Shown here: positions 7,701-15,621 of the stretch, piece after piece
Position numbering within the stretch: the first letter of the stretch is position 1
Layout: each line of letters starts with the position of its first letter
Source: JANXLS01 sp038227045
GTDB taxonomy: Bacteria; Planctomycetota; SZUA-567; H5-PLA8
Length of the DNA: 23,807 bases
Reading direction: 5' to 3'
Assembly (NCBI GenBank): GCA_038227045.1
Contig: JBBRQD010000087.1
Span: forward strand, 1-23,807
Position numbers and translations under genes: made by a program
The notes under the pieces: model-generated
The model's database searches: none
Seen by the model: the letters and a program-made list of their open reading frames with translations, nothing else
Told to the model about the DNA's origin: nothing

Positions 7701-9530
7701 ATGGCCACGTTAGCCGATTTGCAAGACCGTCTCGCACGAGTACGTTCCAAGGAGCGATGGTTCATCGCGATCCAGGGATTGTGCCGCGTGCTGGTGACGC
7801 TGATCCTGGTCGTGATCGCGTATTTTCTGCTGGACTGGCTGGGCGACTTGCCGTTCAATGCGCGCATTCTGGCTGTCAGCATTGGCGCGATCGGAATTGG
7901 ATTTGTTTTCTATCGGTATGTGTATTTCGAATTGCGCCGCATTCAGGACGACGATGAAATGGCGCTGCGCGTCGAAGCGCGCAATCCCGATTTGCGCGGA
8001 CGTCTGATTTCGACGCTGCAATTGGTCCGCACGCAGAAAGCGGGCGTTTATGCCGGTTCCGATCAATTGATTTCGGCGCTCGAAGACGAAACCGTGCGCA
8101 TGTCCGATCCGCTGGATTTCACGCAAATCGTCAGTACCACGATGTTGAAGCGGCTATTGATCGCCGCGGCGCTGGTCGTCGTCGTGAAAGCGGCATTGAT
8201 TTTTTCATTCCCCATGTATTTTAAAGCGCTCGCCGAACGCCTCTTTAACCCTGAAACGCAGTATCCGACCAACACAATTATCAAAGATATCAAGGTGCCG
8301 GAATACGTGGCGCGCGGTGAGGATATTCCCGTCGAAGTGACATTGGACCCCACCAAAGCGGTTCCGAAAAAAACAGATAAAGTGGAAAAGGCCGGCACGC
8401 TCTTTTTCATCAGCACGAAATTAGGCACGAGCATTCCCGTCGATTTGGCTTTTCCCGCCGACGGCGAAGTGTTCAAAGGCCAGTTGGCCAAAGCGCTGGA
8501 AGACGTGGACCTGGTCATTGAAATCGGCGACGTGCGGACGAAGCGCAAATCCATTCGCGTTGTCGCGCGGCCGGAAGTGGATACTTCGCGCAGCATCGAT
8601 GGGATTCGCTACCAGTTGCCCGCGTACACGGAAGAACCGCCGCCACCCGCGCAGAAATTCGGCGCATTGTCGGCGCTTCAGGGATCGATCGCGGATGTTC
8701 AATTCACAGCAACCAAGCCGCTGAAGTCCGCGGTCATCGAGCGGCTGGATGGCCGGAAATACCCGATGACGCCCGTGCCCCCGCCCGCGCCAAAAGATCC
8801 GCAGACGCCACCGGAACCCGAGCGCATGACCTGGACCGTGAGCGGCGTGCCCATCGACAAGAGCGGAACGTTTCACGTGTCGCTGGTCGACGACAACAAT
8901 CTGACCAACAGTCTGCCGGCGCTGGAGTATCCGATTGACGCCCGGCCGGATCTGGTGCCGATGATTAAACTGGTCAGGCCCACGCGCGACGCCACGGTGA
9001 CACCGACGGCCCGCCCCATTATCCGTTACAACGCGCGCGACGATTACGGAGTCCGGGTGGTCTGGCTGTGTTACAAAGTCAAGAACGAAGGCCCGGAGGG
9101 TGTCGCGCGTTCCGACGGCCATTACGACGACGAAAAAAAGATTCCGACCCAGCGCAAAGAATACAAGATCGATCGCGACGAGAACAAAAAGCTCCGCCGC
9201 GAAATGACGGGCGCGACGCTTTCGTGGGATCTGGCCGACATCAAGGCCAAGGTCGGTGACCAGATTGTCTTCTGGCTGGAGTGCGACGACTATTGCGACA
9301 CCAACGACGATGTCGCAATCCGCAAAGGCAAGGACGGCGAAGTCGAATCCAAATATCCGCGCACGCAAGACGTGAAATTCACGGTCATCTCGCGGGCCGA
9401 CAAGGAAGCGGAATTGCGCGCGGAGCTCGCCAAGTTGAACCTGCAGATCGAACAGCACGCGAAGAAGGAAGAGGACGATAAGTTGAGAGTTCTCGAAATC
9501 ATGGAAGCGATCGATAAGCTCAAGAAATAA
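7701..9530 (+). CDS. DUF4175-like membrane protein
   Basis: This is the last gene of the moxR operon and encodes 609 residues. Three membrane helices lie at about 27-45, 56-76 and 151-172. The loop between helices 2 and 3 carries ALRVEARNPDLRGRLISTLQL, similar to the N-terminal module of DUF4175-type proteins. The remainder (about 185-560) is probably extracytoplasmic beta-rich repeats with a proline-rich stretch (PPPPAQ, VPPPAPKDPQTPPEPE). The C-terminal 45 residues are a charged coiled coil ending IMEAIDKLKK. AGAGG at 7691-7695, 5 bp before the ATG, is a good ribosome binding site. Homologues I recall are longer with an extended coiled-coil tail, so this could be a short form. It is likely a structural partner of the VWA proteins, but the function is unknown. 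Confidence 0.7.
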   Translation: MATLADLQDRLARVRSKERWFIAIQGLCRVLVTLILVVIAYFLLDWLGDLPFNARILAVSIGAIGIGFVFYRYVYFELRRIQDDDEMALRVEARNPDLRGRLISTLQLVRTQKAGVYAGSDQLISALEDETVRMSDPLDFTQIVSTTMLKRLLIAAALVVVVKAALIFSFPMYFKALAERLFNPETQYPTNTIIKDIKVPEYVARGEDIPVEVTLDPTKAVPKKTDKVEKAGTLFFISTKLGTSIPVDLAFPADGEVFKGQLAKALEDVDLVIEIGDVRTKRKSIRVVARPEVDTSRSIDGIRYQLPAYTEEPPPPAQKFGALSALQGSIADVQFTATKPLKSAVIERLDGRKYPMTPVPPPAPKDPQTPPEPERMTWTVSGVPIDKSGTFHVSLVDDNNLTNSLPALEYPIDARPDLVPMIKLVRPTRDATVTPTARPIIRYNARDDYGVRVVWLCYKVKNEGPEGVARSDGHYDDEKKIPTQRKEYKIDRDENKKLRREMTGATLSWDLADIKAKVGDQIVFWLECDDYCDTNDDVAIRKGKDGEVESKYPRTQDVKFTVISRADKEAELRAELAKLNLQIEQHAKKEEDDKLRVLEIMEAIDKLKK

Positions 9531-9553
9531 CGACACACCTCCCTGAAAAATCC

Positions 9554-9585
9554 GGGGCGACCGAAATGTCGCCCCTTCTTATTTT
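9554..9585 (+). terminator. Intrinsic terminator of the moxR operon
   Basis: A perfect 8-bp stem, GGGGCGAC (9554-9561) with GTCGCCCC (9568-9575), has a 6-nt loop. It is followed by TTCTTATTTT (9576-9585). It begins 23 bp after the last stop codon of the operon. Confidence 0.88.
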
Positions 9586-9586
9586 A

Positions 9587-9614
9587 TTGAAATGCGGCGT
9601 CCTTTTGCTAAATT
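9587..9614 (+). promoter_or_regulatory. Sigma70-like promoter of fur; predicted leaderless transcript
   Basis: TTGAAA (9587-9592), a 16-bp spacer and TAAATT (9609-9614) give 5/6 and 4/6 matches to the consensus. The fur ATG at 9622 lies 7 bp after the -10 box, exactly where transcription would be expected to begin. No Shine-Dalgarno sequence precedes it. Confidence 0.5.
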
Positions 9615-9621
9615 GCTCCGC

Positions 9622-10185
9622 ATGAGCGATCTCTTGGCAACAGCGACGGCCCCCTCGCAATCCTCTCCCAATTCCGTGCCGGTCGAAGAAGACGTGCTGC
9701 ATTTTGTGGCACCCGGTTGCAGTGAAGCGCCCGAAGCTATTTTCAAGCGCAATCTGGAGCGGCGCGCGTTGAAGTACACGTCCGAGCGGCGCGAGATTCT
9801 CAAGGCCGTCTTGACCACTCACGAGCATTTCGACGCCGACTGGCTGTTCATGGAGATGCGCAAAGTTGGGGCGAAAGCGTCGAAGGCGACGATCTACCGC
9901 AGCCTCGTGCTGCTGTGCGAAGTGGGCATTCTGCGCGAAGTTTTTCACGGCCCGCACGGTGCGTATTTCGAGCACGTCTACGGGCATCAGCACCACGAAC
10001 ACATGATATGCCTCAAGTGCGGAAAAGTGATCGAGTTCATTTCGAAAAAACTCGAACAACTGCAGGAAGATGCGTGTCGCGCGATGGGCTTTCATTCGGT
10101 GCGGCACCATCTGCAAGTTTTTGGTTATTGCAGTGAATGCCATCCGTGCCGCGCGGCATTTCCACCGCTCACAGATCGAAAGTAA
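9622..10185 (+). CDS. fur: Fur-family metal-responsive transcriptional repressor
   Basis: The 187-residue protein is a ferric-uptake-type regulator, a cytoplasmic DNA-binding repressor using a metal corepressor. A winged helix spans about 45-110, with recognition-helix region KASKATIYRSLVLLCEVGIL. It is followed by the metal/dimer domain with HQHHEHMICLKCGKVIEF. Cys130 and Cys133, together with Cys170 and Cys173 (CSEC), form the structural zinc site. The N-terminus is about 40 residues longer than in E. coli Fur and rich in Ser, Ala and Pro. ATG at 9622 is chosen because the alternative ATG at 9592 overlaps the predicted -35 box. Fur is the best guess, but Zur or PerR specificity cannot be excluded from sequence alone. 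Confidence 0.9.
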   Translation: MSDLLATATAPSQSSPNSVPVEEDVLHFVAPGCSEAPEAIFKRNLERRALKYTSERREILKAVLTTHEHFDADWLFMEMRKVGAKASKATIYRSLVLLCEVGILREVFHGPHGAYFEHVYGHQHHEHMICLKCGKVIEFISKKLEQLQEDACRAMGFHSVRHHLQVFGYCSECHPCRAAFPPLTDRK

Positions 10186-10194
10186 TTCCACCCC

Positions 10195-10213
10195 GAGGGC
10201 GACCAAAGCCCTC
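10195..10213 (+). terminator. Weak hairpin after fur
   Basis: GAGGGC (10195-10200) pairs with GCCCTC (10208-10213) across a 7-nt loop, 9 bp after the fur stop. There is no T-tract, so it is at best a weak terminator. A second GCCCTC copy nearby could compete for the same arm. Confidence 0.3.
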
Positions 10214-10330
10214 TATGCCGTTGAGTTGCCCTCCTCGACATTATCGCCTTCAGCGCTCCCCCGCATCTGACGACAATTATCATGGACGATTTCTTCCATA
10301 AAAATGAACACTCCGTGAGGGAGGTGGCCC

Positions 10331-11758
10331 GTGATCAACGGTATTTACGCGAACAAAAAAGTAACAGTCATGGGTCTCGGGCTCTTCGGAGGCGGCGTAG
10401 GCGCCGCGCGGCACTTTGCGGAAAACGGCGCGGCGGTGACGGTGACGGACAAGCGTTCGGAAGTGGATTTGAAACCGTCGATTGAGGCGCTCAAGGATCT
10501 GCCGATTCGGTATGTGCTCGGGCGGCATTTTGAAGACGATTTCCGGGGCGCGGACATTCTTCTGGTCAATCCTGGCGTGCCGATGGACAACCCGCTCGTG
10601 GCCATGGCGCGCGGCGCGGGAGCGCGGATCGAATTCGCGATGAATCTCCTCTTTAAACTGACCCCGAAGAATCGCAAGATCGGCGTCACCGGATCGAATG
10701 GAAAATCGACGACGACGGCGCTGCTCGGCGAGATGGTCCGCGTGATGGACGAGCGCGCGCTGGTCGGTGGGAACATCGGAAAGTGCCTGCTGAGCGAAAC
10801 GCGGAATCTCGCGCCCGACGTGCCGATCGTGCTGGAACTCTCGTCATTTATGCTCGAAGGAATGAGCGAAATGGCGTCGAGCCCGCACGTCGCGATCGTC
10901 ACGAACCTTTCGCCGAACCATCTCGACCGCCACGGCACTATGCAGGCGTATGCCGAAGCTAAACTGAACATCATCCGGCATCAGGAGCCGGGCGATTGCG
11001 CGGTGCTGAACGCCGACGATCCGGCGCTGTGCGGCTGGGAGTCGCAGACGCGTGCGCGCGTGATCCGCTTTAGCGTAAAGGAAGAATTGGCCGGCAACGC
11101 GGCGTTTCTCTCCGGCGATAAATTGATCGTGCGCTGGGAAGGCGTCGAAGAAGTCATCGCGTACCGCAGGACACTGCGGCTGCCCGGCCTGCACAATGTC
11201 GCGAACGCGCTGGCCGCGTCTGCCGCGGCGCTCGCGTTCGGCGTGCAGCCATGGCAGATGGTCGAAGCACTCTCGAAATTCAATGGTCTGCCGCACCGCC
11301 TCGAAGTCGTCGCGCGCAACGAAAAGAAGGTCACGTATTACAACGATTCGATCGCGACCACGCCGGAGTCGGCGATCTGCGCGCTCTCGTCGTTCGACGG
11401 ACCGATCACGCTGATTGCCGGCGGTTCCGACAAAGGATCGGGATTCGACGAACTGGCGGTGGCGATTGTTCGAAAAGTACGCCGCTTGATTTTGCTTGGA
11501 GTCACCGCGCCGAAGATCGAAGAAGCCGTCCTGCGCGCGGCGGGACAATACAGCCGCAGGCCAATCATTTATCACGCCCGCAATCTGGAACACGCAGCGC
11601 TGCTGGCGTCAGCCGAGACACTTCCGGGCGAAGCGGTGCTGCTCTCGCCGGCCTGCGCGAGCTTCGACATGTTCAGGAATTTCCAGGAACGCGGCGAATT
11701 ATTTCGGGCGCTCGCGATGCGTTTCATTGAACGCGGGACAACATCCGTGAAGGCATAG
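10331..11758 (+). CDS. murD: UDP-N-acetylmuramoyl-L-alanine--D-glutamate ligase
   Basis: This is a cytoplasmic ATP-dependent ligase adding D-glutamate to UDP-MurNAc-L-Ala in peptidoglycan precursor synthesis; 475 residues, a normal length. An N-terminal Rossmann-like motif, VTVMGLGLFGGGVG (11-24), is followed by the Mur ATP loop GSNGKSTT (121-128). ELSSFMLEG and TNLSPNHLDRHG come next, and K211 in AYAEAKLNI is the probable carbamylated lysine. The C-terminal domain carries YYNDSIATTP, GGSDKG and LLSPACASFDMFRNFQERG. The start is GTG, with a strong GGAGGTG ribosome binding site 5 bp upstream. No other mur genes adjoin it, so it lies outside the usual division/cell-wall cluster. Its stop is 2 bp from the convergent ubiE stop. 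Confidence 0.95.
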   Translation: MINGIYANKKVTVMGLGLFGGGVGAARHFAENGAAVTVTDKRSEVDLKPSIEALKDLPIRYVLGRHFEDDFRGADILLVNPGVPMDNPLVAMARGAGARIEFAMNLLFKLTPKNRKIGVTGSNGKSTTTALLGEMVRVMDERALVGGNIGKCLLSETRNLAPDVPIVLELSSFMLEGMSEMASSPHVAIVTNLSPNHLDRHGTMQAYAEAKLNIIRHQEPGDCAVLNADDPALCGWESQTRARVIRFSVKEELAGNAAFLSGDKLIVRWEGVEEVIAYRRTLRLPGLHNVANALAASAAALAFGVQPWQMVEALSKFNGLPHRLEVVARNEKKVTYYNDSIATTPESAICALSSFDGPITLIAGGSDKGSGFDELAVAIVRKVRRLILLGVTAPKIEEAVLRAAGQYSRRPIIYHARNLEHAALLASAETLPGEAVLLSPACASFDMFRNFQERGELFRALAMRFIERGTTSVKA

Positions 11759-11760
11759 CG

Positions 11761-12516
11761 CTAGTTTTTTTCGCCGACATACAAATGCACCGTTCCAAAC
11801 GTCATCGAAATCGCACGCACATTTTTCAAGCCCAGCGCGCTCATTCGCTCGCTCATTTCTTCCGGCCCGGCAAACGCTTGCACCGATTGTGGCAGATATT
11901 TGTAGGCGTCGCCGGCGGTCGCGGCGATCATGCGGCCGATCAGCGGCAGAATGTGCCTGAAATAAAACATGTATAGCGGGCCGAACAGGAAGCCCTTGGG
12001 TTTGGTGAATTCGAGCACCAGCACTTTGCCGCCCGGGCGAACGACGCGGACCATTTCGCTCAATCCCACGTTTAAATCGGCGACGTTGCGAATTCCAAAC
12101 GCGACGCTGGCGATGGCGACGCTGTTGTCCTTCAGCGGCAGTGCGAGCGAATCGCCGATGCCGAATTCGATGCCACTGACTTTCTTTCGCGCGGCCTTTT
12201 TCGGGCCGTAGGCGACCATTTCATAGGTAAAATCGAGCGCGACAATCCGCGTCAGCGGCGCGGCGGAATGCAGCGAGAAGGCGAGATCGCCGGTGCCGGT
12301 GCAAAGATCGGCGAGCGTATCACCCGCGCCGAGTCCGCGGGCTTCTTTGGCCGCGCGGCGGCGCCAGAGAATATCCAGGCCCATCGACAAAAAATGATTC
12401 AGGAAATCGTAGCGCTGCGACACGCGGGAAAACATCTCGCGGACTTCGTCGGCGGATTTGCCGCCGGCGTTGCGGGCAAGCGGCAACGGCGCGGCAGGTG
12501 AAATTTGAGTAGTCAA
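11761..12516 (-). CDS. ubiE: Demethylmenaquinone/ubiquinone methyltransferase UbiE (MenG)
   Basis: The 251-residue class I SAM-dependent methyltransferase carries out the C-methylation of demethylmenaquinone (or the ubiquinone intermediate). The N-terminal family signature is VSQRYDFLNHFLSMGLDILWRR. SAM motif I is LADLCTGTGDLAF, followed by the second signature SVAFGIRNVADLNVGLSEMVRVVRPGG. TTG at 12516 is taken as the start: an in-frame TGA lies 12 bases upstream, no ATG occurs before the conserved region, and GAGG lies about 10 bp upstream. It is the last gene of the minus-strand set ubiD, Uma2 gene, ubiE, with a 12-bp gap to the Uma2 gene. The pairing with ubiD supports quinone synthesis. 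Which quinone is made cannot be told from here. Confidence 0.92.
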   Translation of the reverse strand: MTTQISPAAPLPLARNAGGKSADEVREMFSRVSQRYDFLNHFLSMGLDILWRRRAAKEARGLGAGDTLADLCTGTGDLAFSLHSAAPLTRIVALDFTYEMVAYGPKKAARKKVSGIEFGIGDSLALPLKDNSVAIASVAFGIRNVADLNVGLSEMVRVVRPGGKVLVLEFTKPKGFLFGPLYMFYFRHILPLIGRMIAATAGDAYKYLPQSVQAFAGPEEMSERMSALGLKNVRAISMTFGTVHLYVGEKN

Positions 12517-12528
12517 TTGCTCGCGACC

Positions 12529-13152
12529 TCAACGCAATAACTTGGAGACGGGAAGGAAAAACCGTTTGCGCTTTCCCACCCAAAAAGCAATTTCATCTCC
12601 AGGGTTTAAGACACTTTTTTTGGAGTATGTTCCCATCTTTTTGTTGGGCAGTTCGTGGACTTCAATCTGCTTGTCGACCAGATTGACAATCGCATATTGG
12701 GGAATTCCAGCCATCGCATAAATCCGCAACTTCGTCGTCCGGTCCGTTCGAAGAGATGAATCCGCCACCTCAATGACGCACAAAATATCGTTTGGGCCTG
12801 GCAGTTCTTCTGCGTAATCCTCGGGAACACCTTTGACAATTGCACCGTCCGGCTCCGGCACCTCGTTGTCCGCCAGCACAACCGGCCCCTGTGTTTGAAG
12901 GTAACAACCGTAATTGCTCAACTCATTGCTCAAGCTCCAGAGCAATTGAATTAGAAGATTATGCAAGTTGCCGATGGACATGGGATCTTCACCCTTCGCG
13001 CTTCTGTCTTTGATCACCAGCAATCCGTCGAGCAACTCAAATGACGCGCATTCAGGAATAATTCCGGATTTAATCAATTGAAAATACTTTTCGGCGTTGA
13101 AGTGGTAAACGCGAGCTTCTTCAATGACTTTTTTTTCCATCGTGATCGACAT
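12529..13152 (-). CDS. Uma2 family (DUF820) putative endonuclease
   Basis: This 207-residue protein belongs to the Uma2/DUF820 family, which has a PD-(D/E)XK nuclease-like fold. Family hallmarks present are VPEPDGAIVKG (the D of the PD motif) and CVIEVADSSLRTDRTTKLRIYAMAGIPQYAIVNL, which contains the ExxxS...K-type active-site segment. The true function of the family is unsettled, although copies are abundant in some lineages. ATG at 13152 is preferred to the GTG at 13161, because GGGG then sits correctly as a ribosome binding site. Sampled lines are about 40-55% GC, against about 60% in the neighbouring ubiD. Together with its position between ubiD and ubiE, this suggests later acquisition. 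Confidence 0.88.
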   Translation of the reverse strand: MSITMEKKVIEEARVYHFNAEKYFQLIKSGIIPECASFELLDGLLVIKDRSAKGEDPMSIGNLHNLLIQLLWSLSNELSNYGCYLQTQGPVVLADNEVPEPDGAIVKGVPEDYAEELPGPNDILCVIEVADSSLRTDRTTKLRIYAMAGIPQYAIVNLVDKQIEVHELPNKKMGTYSKKSVLNPGDEIAFWVGKRKRFFLPVSKLLR

Positions 13153-13193
13153 AAAATCCACCCCGTATTTCAGCGCGCGCCGTCAGCCAAATC

Positions 13194-14639
13194 TCAAATC
13201 TTATACTTCCCCATCTGCTCCGCCACACGCTTTTTGACCGCTTCGTCCATCAGATTGTAGCCGGGCCATTCGCGTGTGAAACCTTCCTCCGGCCATTTTT
13301 TGGTCGCGTCGATTCCCAGTTTGCCCGTCCAACCGTAGTGTTGGCTGGCGTGGTCCAGAATATCGGTTGGCCCTCTGACGATCTCGATGTCACGGCTGAA
13401 ATCGCAGTTCGCGCCGACGTGAAAAAGCACTTCGTCCTGATTCTGAACATTGACGTGCTCGTCCACCACGATAATGATTTTTGTGAACATGATCTGGCCG
13501 AGGCCCCAGATCGCGTGCATGAGTTTGCGCGCGTGCTGGGGATATTGCTTCTTGATTTTGAAGAACGCGCAGTTGTGAAAGACGCCGAATTCCGGAAGAC
13601 AATAATCGACGATCTCTGGCAGCGTTAGTTTCAGGAATGGCAGAAAGATGCGCTCCGTGGCCTTGCCGAGGTACGTGTCTTCCATCGGCGGGAGACCGAC
13701 GACGATGGTCTGGTAAATTGGATTCTTGCGATGCGTGACGGCGGTGAGGTGGAAGACGGGGTAGTCGTCGGCCAGCGAGTAAAATCCGGTGTGATCGCCG
13801 AACGGGCCTTCGCGGCGGCGCTCGCCGGGTTCGAGGTAGCCTTCCAGAACGATTTCAGATTGCGCTGGCACGAACAAATCCGGCTGCGATACGCACTGCA
13901 CCATTTCGACCGGGTTTTTGCGAATGAATCCGGCGAGAAACATCTCGTCGATTCCCGGCGGCATCGGCGCGGTGGCGCTGTACACGACCGCCGGATCGCC
14001 GCCAATCGCGACGGCCACGGGCATGCGCTTGCCTTGCTTTTCGTATTCGCGGAACTGGCGCGCGCCGTCGTGGTGCATGTGCCAGTGCATACCGCAGGTG
14101 TTCTTGTCGTAAATCTGCAAGCGGTACATGCCGCAGTTGGGCAGACCATCGACGCCGCGCGTAAAGACGTTTGTCAGCGTGAAATAGCGACCGCCGTCTT
14201 CCGGCCAGCATTTCAGGGCGGGAAGGATGCCCAGGTCTATCTTGTCATCGCGGTAAATCACGTCCTGGCACGGCCCGCTGCCCACCTTTTTAGGTGGAAA
14301 GTTGGACATCTTCATCAGCAACGGAATCATCTTCAGCTTTTCGACGAGCGTCTCGGGCGGCCGTTGATGAAGCAACGCCTCGATCTCGTTGCCAATCTCA
14401 TTGAGATCCTTGACGCCCAATCCCAGCGACGTGCGATCCAGCGTGCCGAAAAGATTGATGGCAACCGGGATGTTCGAACCTTCGACGTTTTCAAAAAACA
14501 GCGCCGGGCCTTTTTTCTTAACCGTTCGGTCGGCCCATTCGGTAATTTCAAGAATGGGCGAGACCTTTTCGGCAACGCGCAATAGCTCGCCGCGCTTCTC
14601 GATGGCGGATATAAACTCGCGAAGGTTTTCAAACGGCAT
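13194..14639 (-). CDS. ubiD: UbiD-family decarboxylase (quinone biosynthesis)
   Basis: The 481-residue protein belongs to the UbiD family of prenylated-FMN-dependent aromatic acid decarboxylases. These decarboxylate the polyprenyl-hydroxybenzoate intermediate of ubiquinone, or the corresponding step in the futalosine menaquinone route. Motifs visible are PNCGMYRLQ with R173, EGYLEPGERR, and REGPFGDHTGFYS with E277 and D282. By motif position these match the conserved Arg-Glu-Glu/Asp active-site set. Length and motif order are normal for the family. No UbiX flavin prenyltransferase gene is in the window. It lies 41 bp upstream of the Uma2 gene, with ubiE further down, so a quinone operon is likely. 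Upstream, between it and lexA, is heptamer element C copy 2. Confidence 0.92.
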   Translation of the reverse strand: MPFENLREFISAIEKRGELLRVAEKVSPILEITEWADRTVKKKGPALFFENVEGSNIPVAINLFGTLDRTSLGLGVKDLNEIGNEIEALLHQRPPETLVEKLKMIPLLMKMSNFPPKKVGSGPCQDVIYRDDKIDLGILPALKCWPEDGGRYFTLTNVFTRGVDGLPNCGMYRLQIYDKNTCGMHWHMHHDGARQFREYEKQGKRMPVAVAIGGDPAVVYSATAPMPPGIDEMFLAGFIRKNPVEMVQCVSQPDLFVPAQSEIVLEGYLEPGERRREGPFGDHTGFYSLADDYPVFHLTAVTHRKNPIYQTIVVGLPPMEDTYLGKATERIFLPFLKLTLPEIVDYCLPEFGVFHNCAFFKIKKQYPQHARKLMHAIWGLGQIMFTKIIIVVDEHVNVQNQDEVLFHVGANCDFSRDIEIVRGPTDILDHASQHYGWTGKLGIDATKKWPEEGFTREWPGYNLMDEAVKKRVAEQMGKYKI

Positions 14640-14762
14640 AACGACGGTTCCAAGTTTCAGGTTTCAGGTCTGTTAGAACTGCAAGTGTACTCTGTCGCGG
14701 CAAAACGGCGACACCTGGATTTTTAAAATCAAACCTGGAACCTGGAATCTGAAACAGTCGTT
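14640..14762. repeat. Heptamer-repeat inverted element, type C, copy 2
   Basis: Three units, TCCAAGT, TTCAGGT and TTCAGGT, run from 14649 to 14669. Inverted units AACCTGG, AACCTGG and AATCTGA run from 14732 to 14752. Outside them AACGAC (14640-14645) is inverted as GTCGTT (14757-14762), so the whole element has paired ends. The unit consensus is the same as in the copy at 7613-7683. The centre also holds a 5-bp hairpin, GTCGC/GCGAC (about 14694-14712). The element fills the lexA-ubiD gap. Confidence 0.7.
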
Positions 14763-14763
14763 T

Positions 14764-15372
14764 TCAGTTCCGTCGGATCAGACCTTTGAAGACGCCTTGA
14801 ATCTTGCAGTTGTCGACGATGATCGGAGCCATCGCCGGGTTGGATGGCTGCAAGCGGACCTTGCCGTTCTCTCGGTAGAAACGCTTTAGCGTGGCTTGGC
14901 CGTTGTCATCAAGTGCGACTACTATTTCGCCATTGTCGGCTGTGTCTCGCCCTTCCACGATGATCAAATCGCCGTCCATGATGTGGTCGTCGATCATCGA
15001 ATCGCCTTTGACGCGCAGCATGAAGCTGTTGGGTTTGCAGTTGAAGACGTCCGCCAGCGGCATCTCCTCAGAGGCCGCGTCCTCCACCGCCTCAATGGGC
15101 AGTCCGGCGGCTATCGTGCCCTTGACGACCAGGTTTTTCTGGATCGCGTGTTCTCGGAGAAAATTAGGTTCGATGATTTCCACCGAACGCGCTTCGTGCC
15201 GACGGCGGCGAATGGCATTCTTGCGTTCCAACGCTTGCAGGTGCTCAAAGACCGTGATGGTTGACACGTTGAGTTGCTTGGCCAGTTCAGCATAGGTCGG
15301 AGAGTATCCATGCTCTTGCTGGAATTGATGGATGAGCTTTAAAATTTGCAATTGCTTCGGTGTGTAGTTCAT
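14764..15372 (-). CDS. lexA: LexA repressor (SOS regulator, self-cleaving serine peptidase)
   Basis: The 202-residue repressor controls the SOS response and undergoes RecA-stimulated autoproteolysis. An N-terminal winged helix (1-65) includes YTPKQLQILKLIHQF and SPTYAELAKQLNVSTITVFEHLQAL. The expected cleavage site is A89-G90 in GTIAAGLPIEA. The catalytic dyad is S125 (GDSMIDDHI) and K163 (ATLKRFYR). The start at 15372 has a strong AAGGAG 7 bp upstream; a longer frame starting at 15429 would run through the predicted leader and has no ribosome binding site. All catalytic residues are intact. It is transcribed towards ubiD, but the hairpin-forming repeat in the gap makes co-transcription uncertain. 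Confidence 0.95.
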   Translation of the reverse strand: MNYTPKQLQILKLIHQFQQEHGYSPTYAELAKQLNVSTITVFEHLQALERKNAIRRRRHEARSVEIIEPNFLREHAIQKNLVVKGTIAAGLPIEAVEDAASEEMPLADVFNCKPNSFMLRVKGDSMIDDHIMDGDLIIVEGRDTADNGEIVVALDDNGQATLKRFYRENGKVRLQPSNPAMAPIIVDNCKIQGVFKGLIRRN

Positions 15373-15415
15373 CGAGACTCTCCTTAAAAAAAAGGAATAA
15401 TATCCAACCGTTTCC

Positions 15416-15457
15416 CTAACGTTTGACAATATAAGGCTAACGTGAGGATGATTTCAA
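15416..15457 (-). promoter_or_regulatory. lexA promoter with direct-repeat operator candidates
   Basis: On the minus strand, TTGAAA (15457-15452), an 18-bp spacer and TATATT (15433-15428) form a 5/6 plus 5/6 sigma70-like promoter about 50 bp upstream of the lexA start codon. CTAACGT occurs on the plus strand at 15416-15422 and again at 15437-15443, exactly 21 bp apart. One copy covers the predicted transcription start and the other lies in the spacer, so the pair brackets the -10 box. This placement suits autorepression by LexA, but the binding motif is unproven. Confidence 0.55.
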
Positions 15458-15462
15458 GACTT

Positions 15463-15482
15463 ATTTTGAAAATTTTCAAAAT
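15463..15482. promoter_or_regulatory. Perfect 20-bp AT-rich palindrome upstream of lexA
   Basis: ATTTTGAAAATTTTCAAAAT is a perfect palindrome lying immediately upstream of the lexA -35 box. A second one, AACGTC-AAG-GACGTT, lies at 15490-15504. Both could be operators; which protein binds them is unknown. Confidence 0.4.
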
Positions 15483-15621
15483 CGTTGAAAACGTCAAGGA
15501 CGTTATGATCGGCAAAGTGTTCGCTGGATATTAGATAGAGGTGAATTCCAACGGATTGATTGTCGATCAAAAAACGTTATTGGGTTGTTATAAATGTTTT
15601 TTTGCGGTGTGTGGTGATGCT

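Noticed and set aside
8421..9536. 371-codon minus-strand frame opposite the DUF4175-like gene
   Set aside because: Antisense shadow; it crosses the operon stop region and has no ribosome binding site or domain.
10282..10485. Small plus-strand frame overlapping the murD start
   Set aside because: It overlaps murD out of frame, lacks a ribosome binding site, and becomes Arg-rich shadow sequence within murD.
13731..14585. 284-codon plus-strand frame opposite ubiD
   Set aside because: Antisense of a gene with intact UbiD motifs; no independent support.
15373..15429. Longer LexA starting at 15429
   Set aside because: The strong AAGGAG sits just before 15372, LexA family proteins start there, and the extension overlaps the predicted leader and -10 box.
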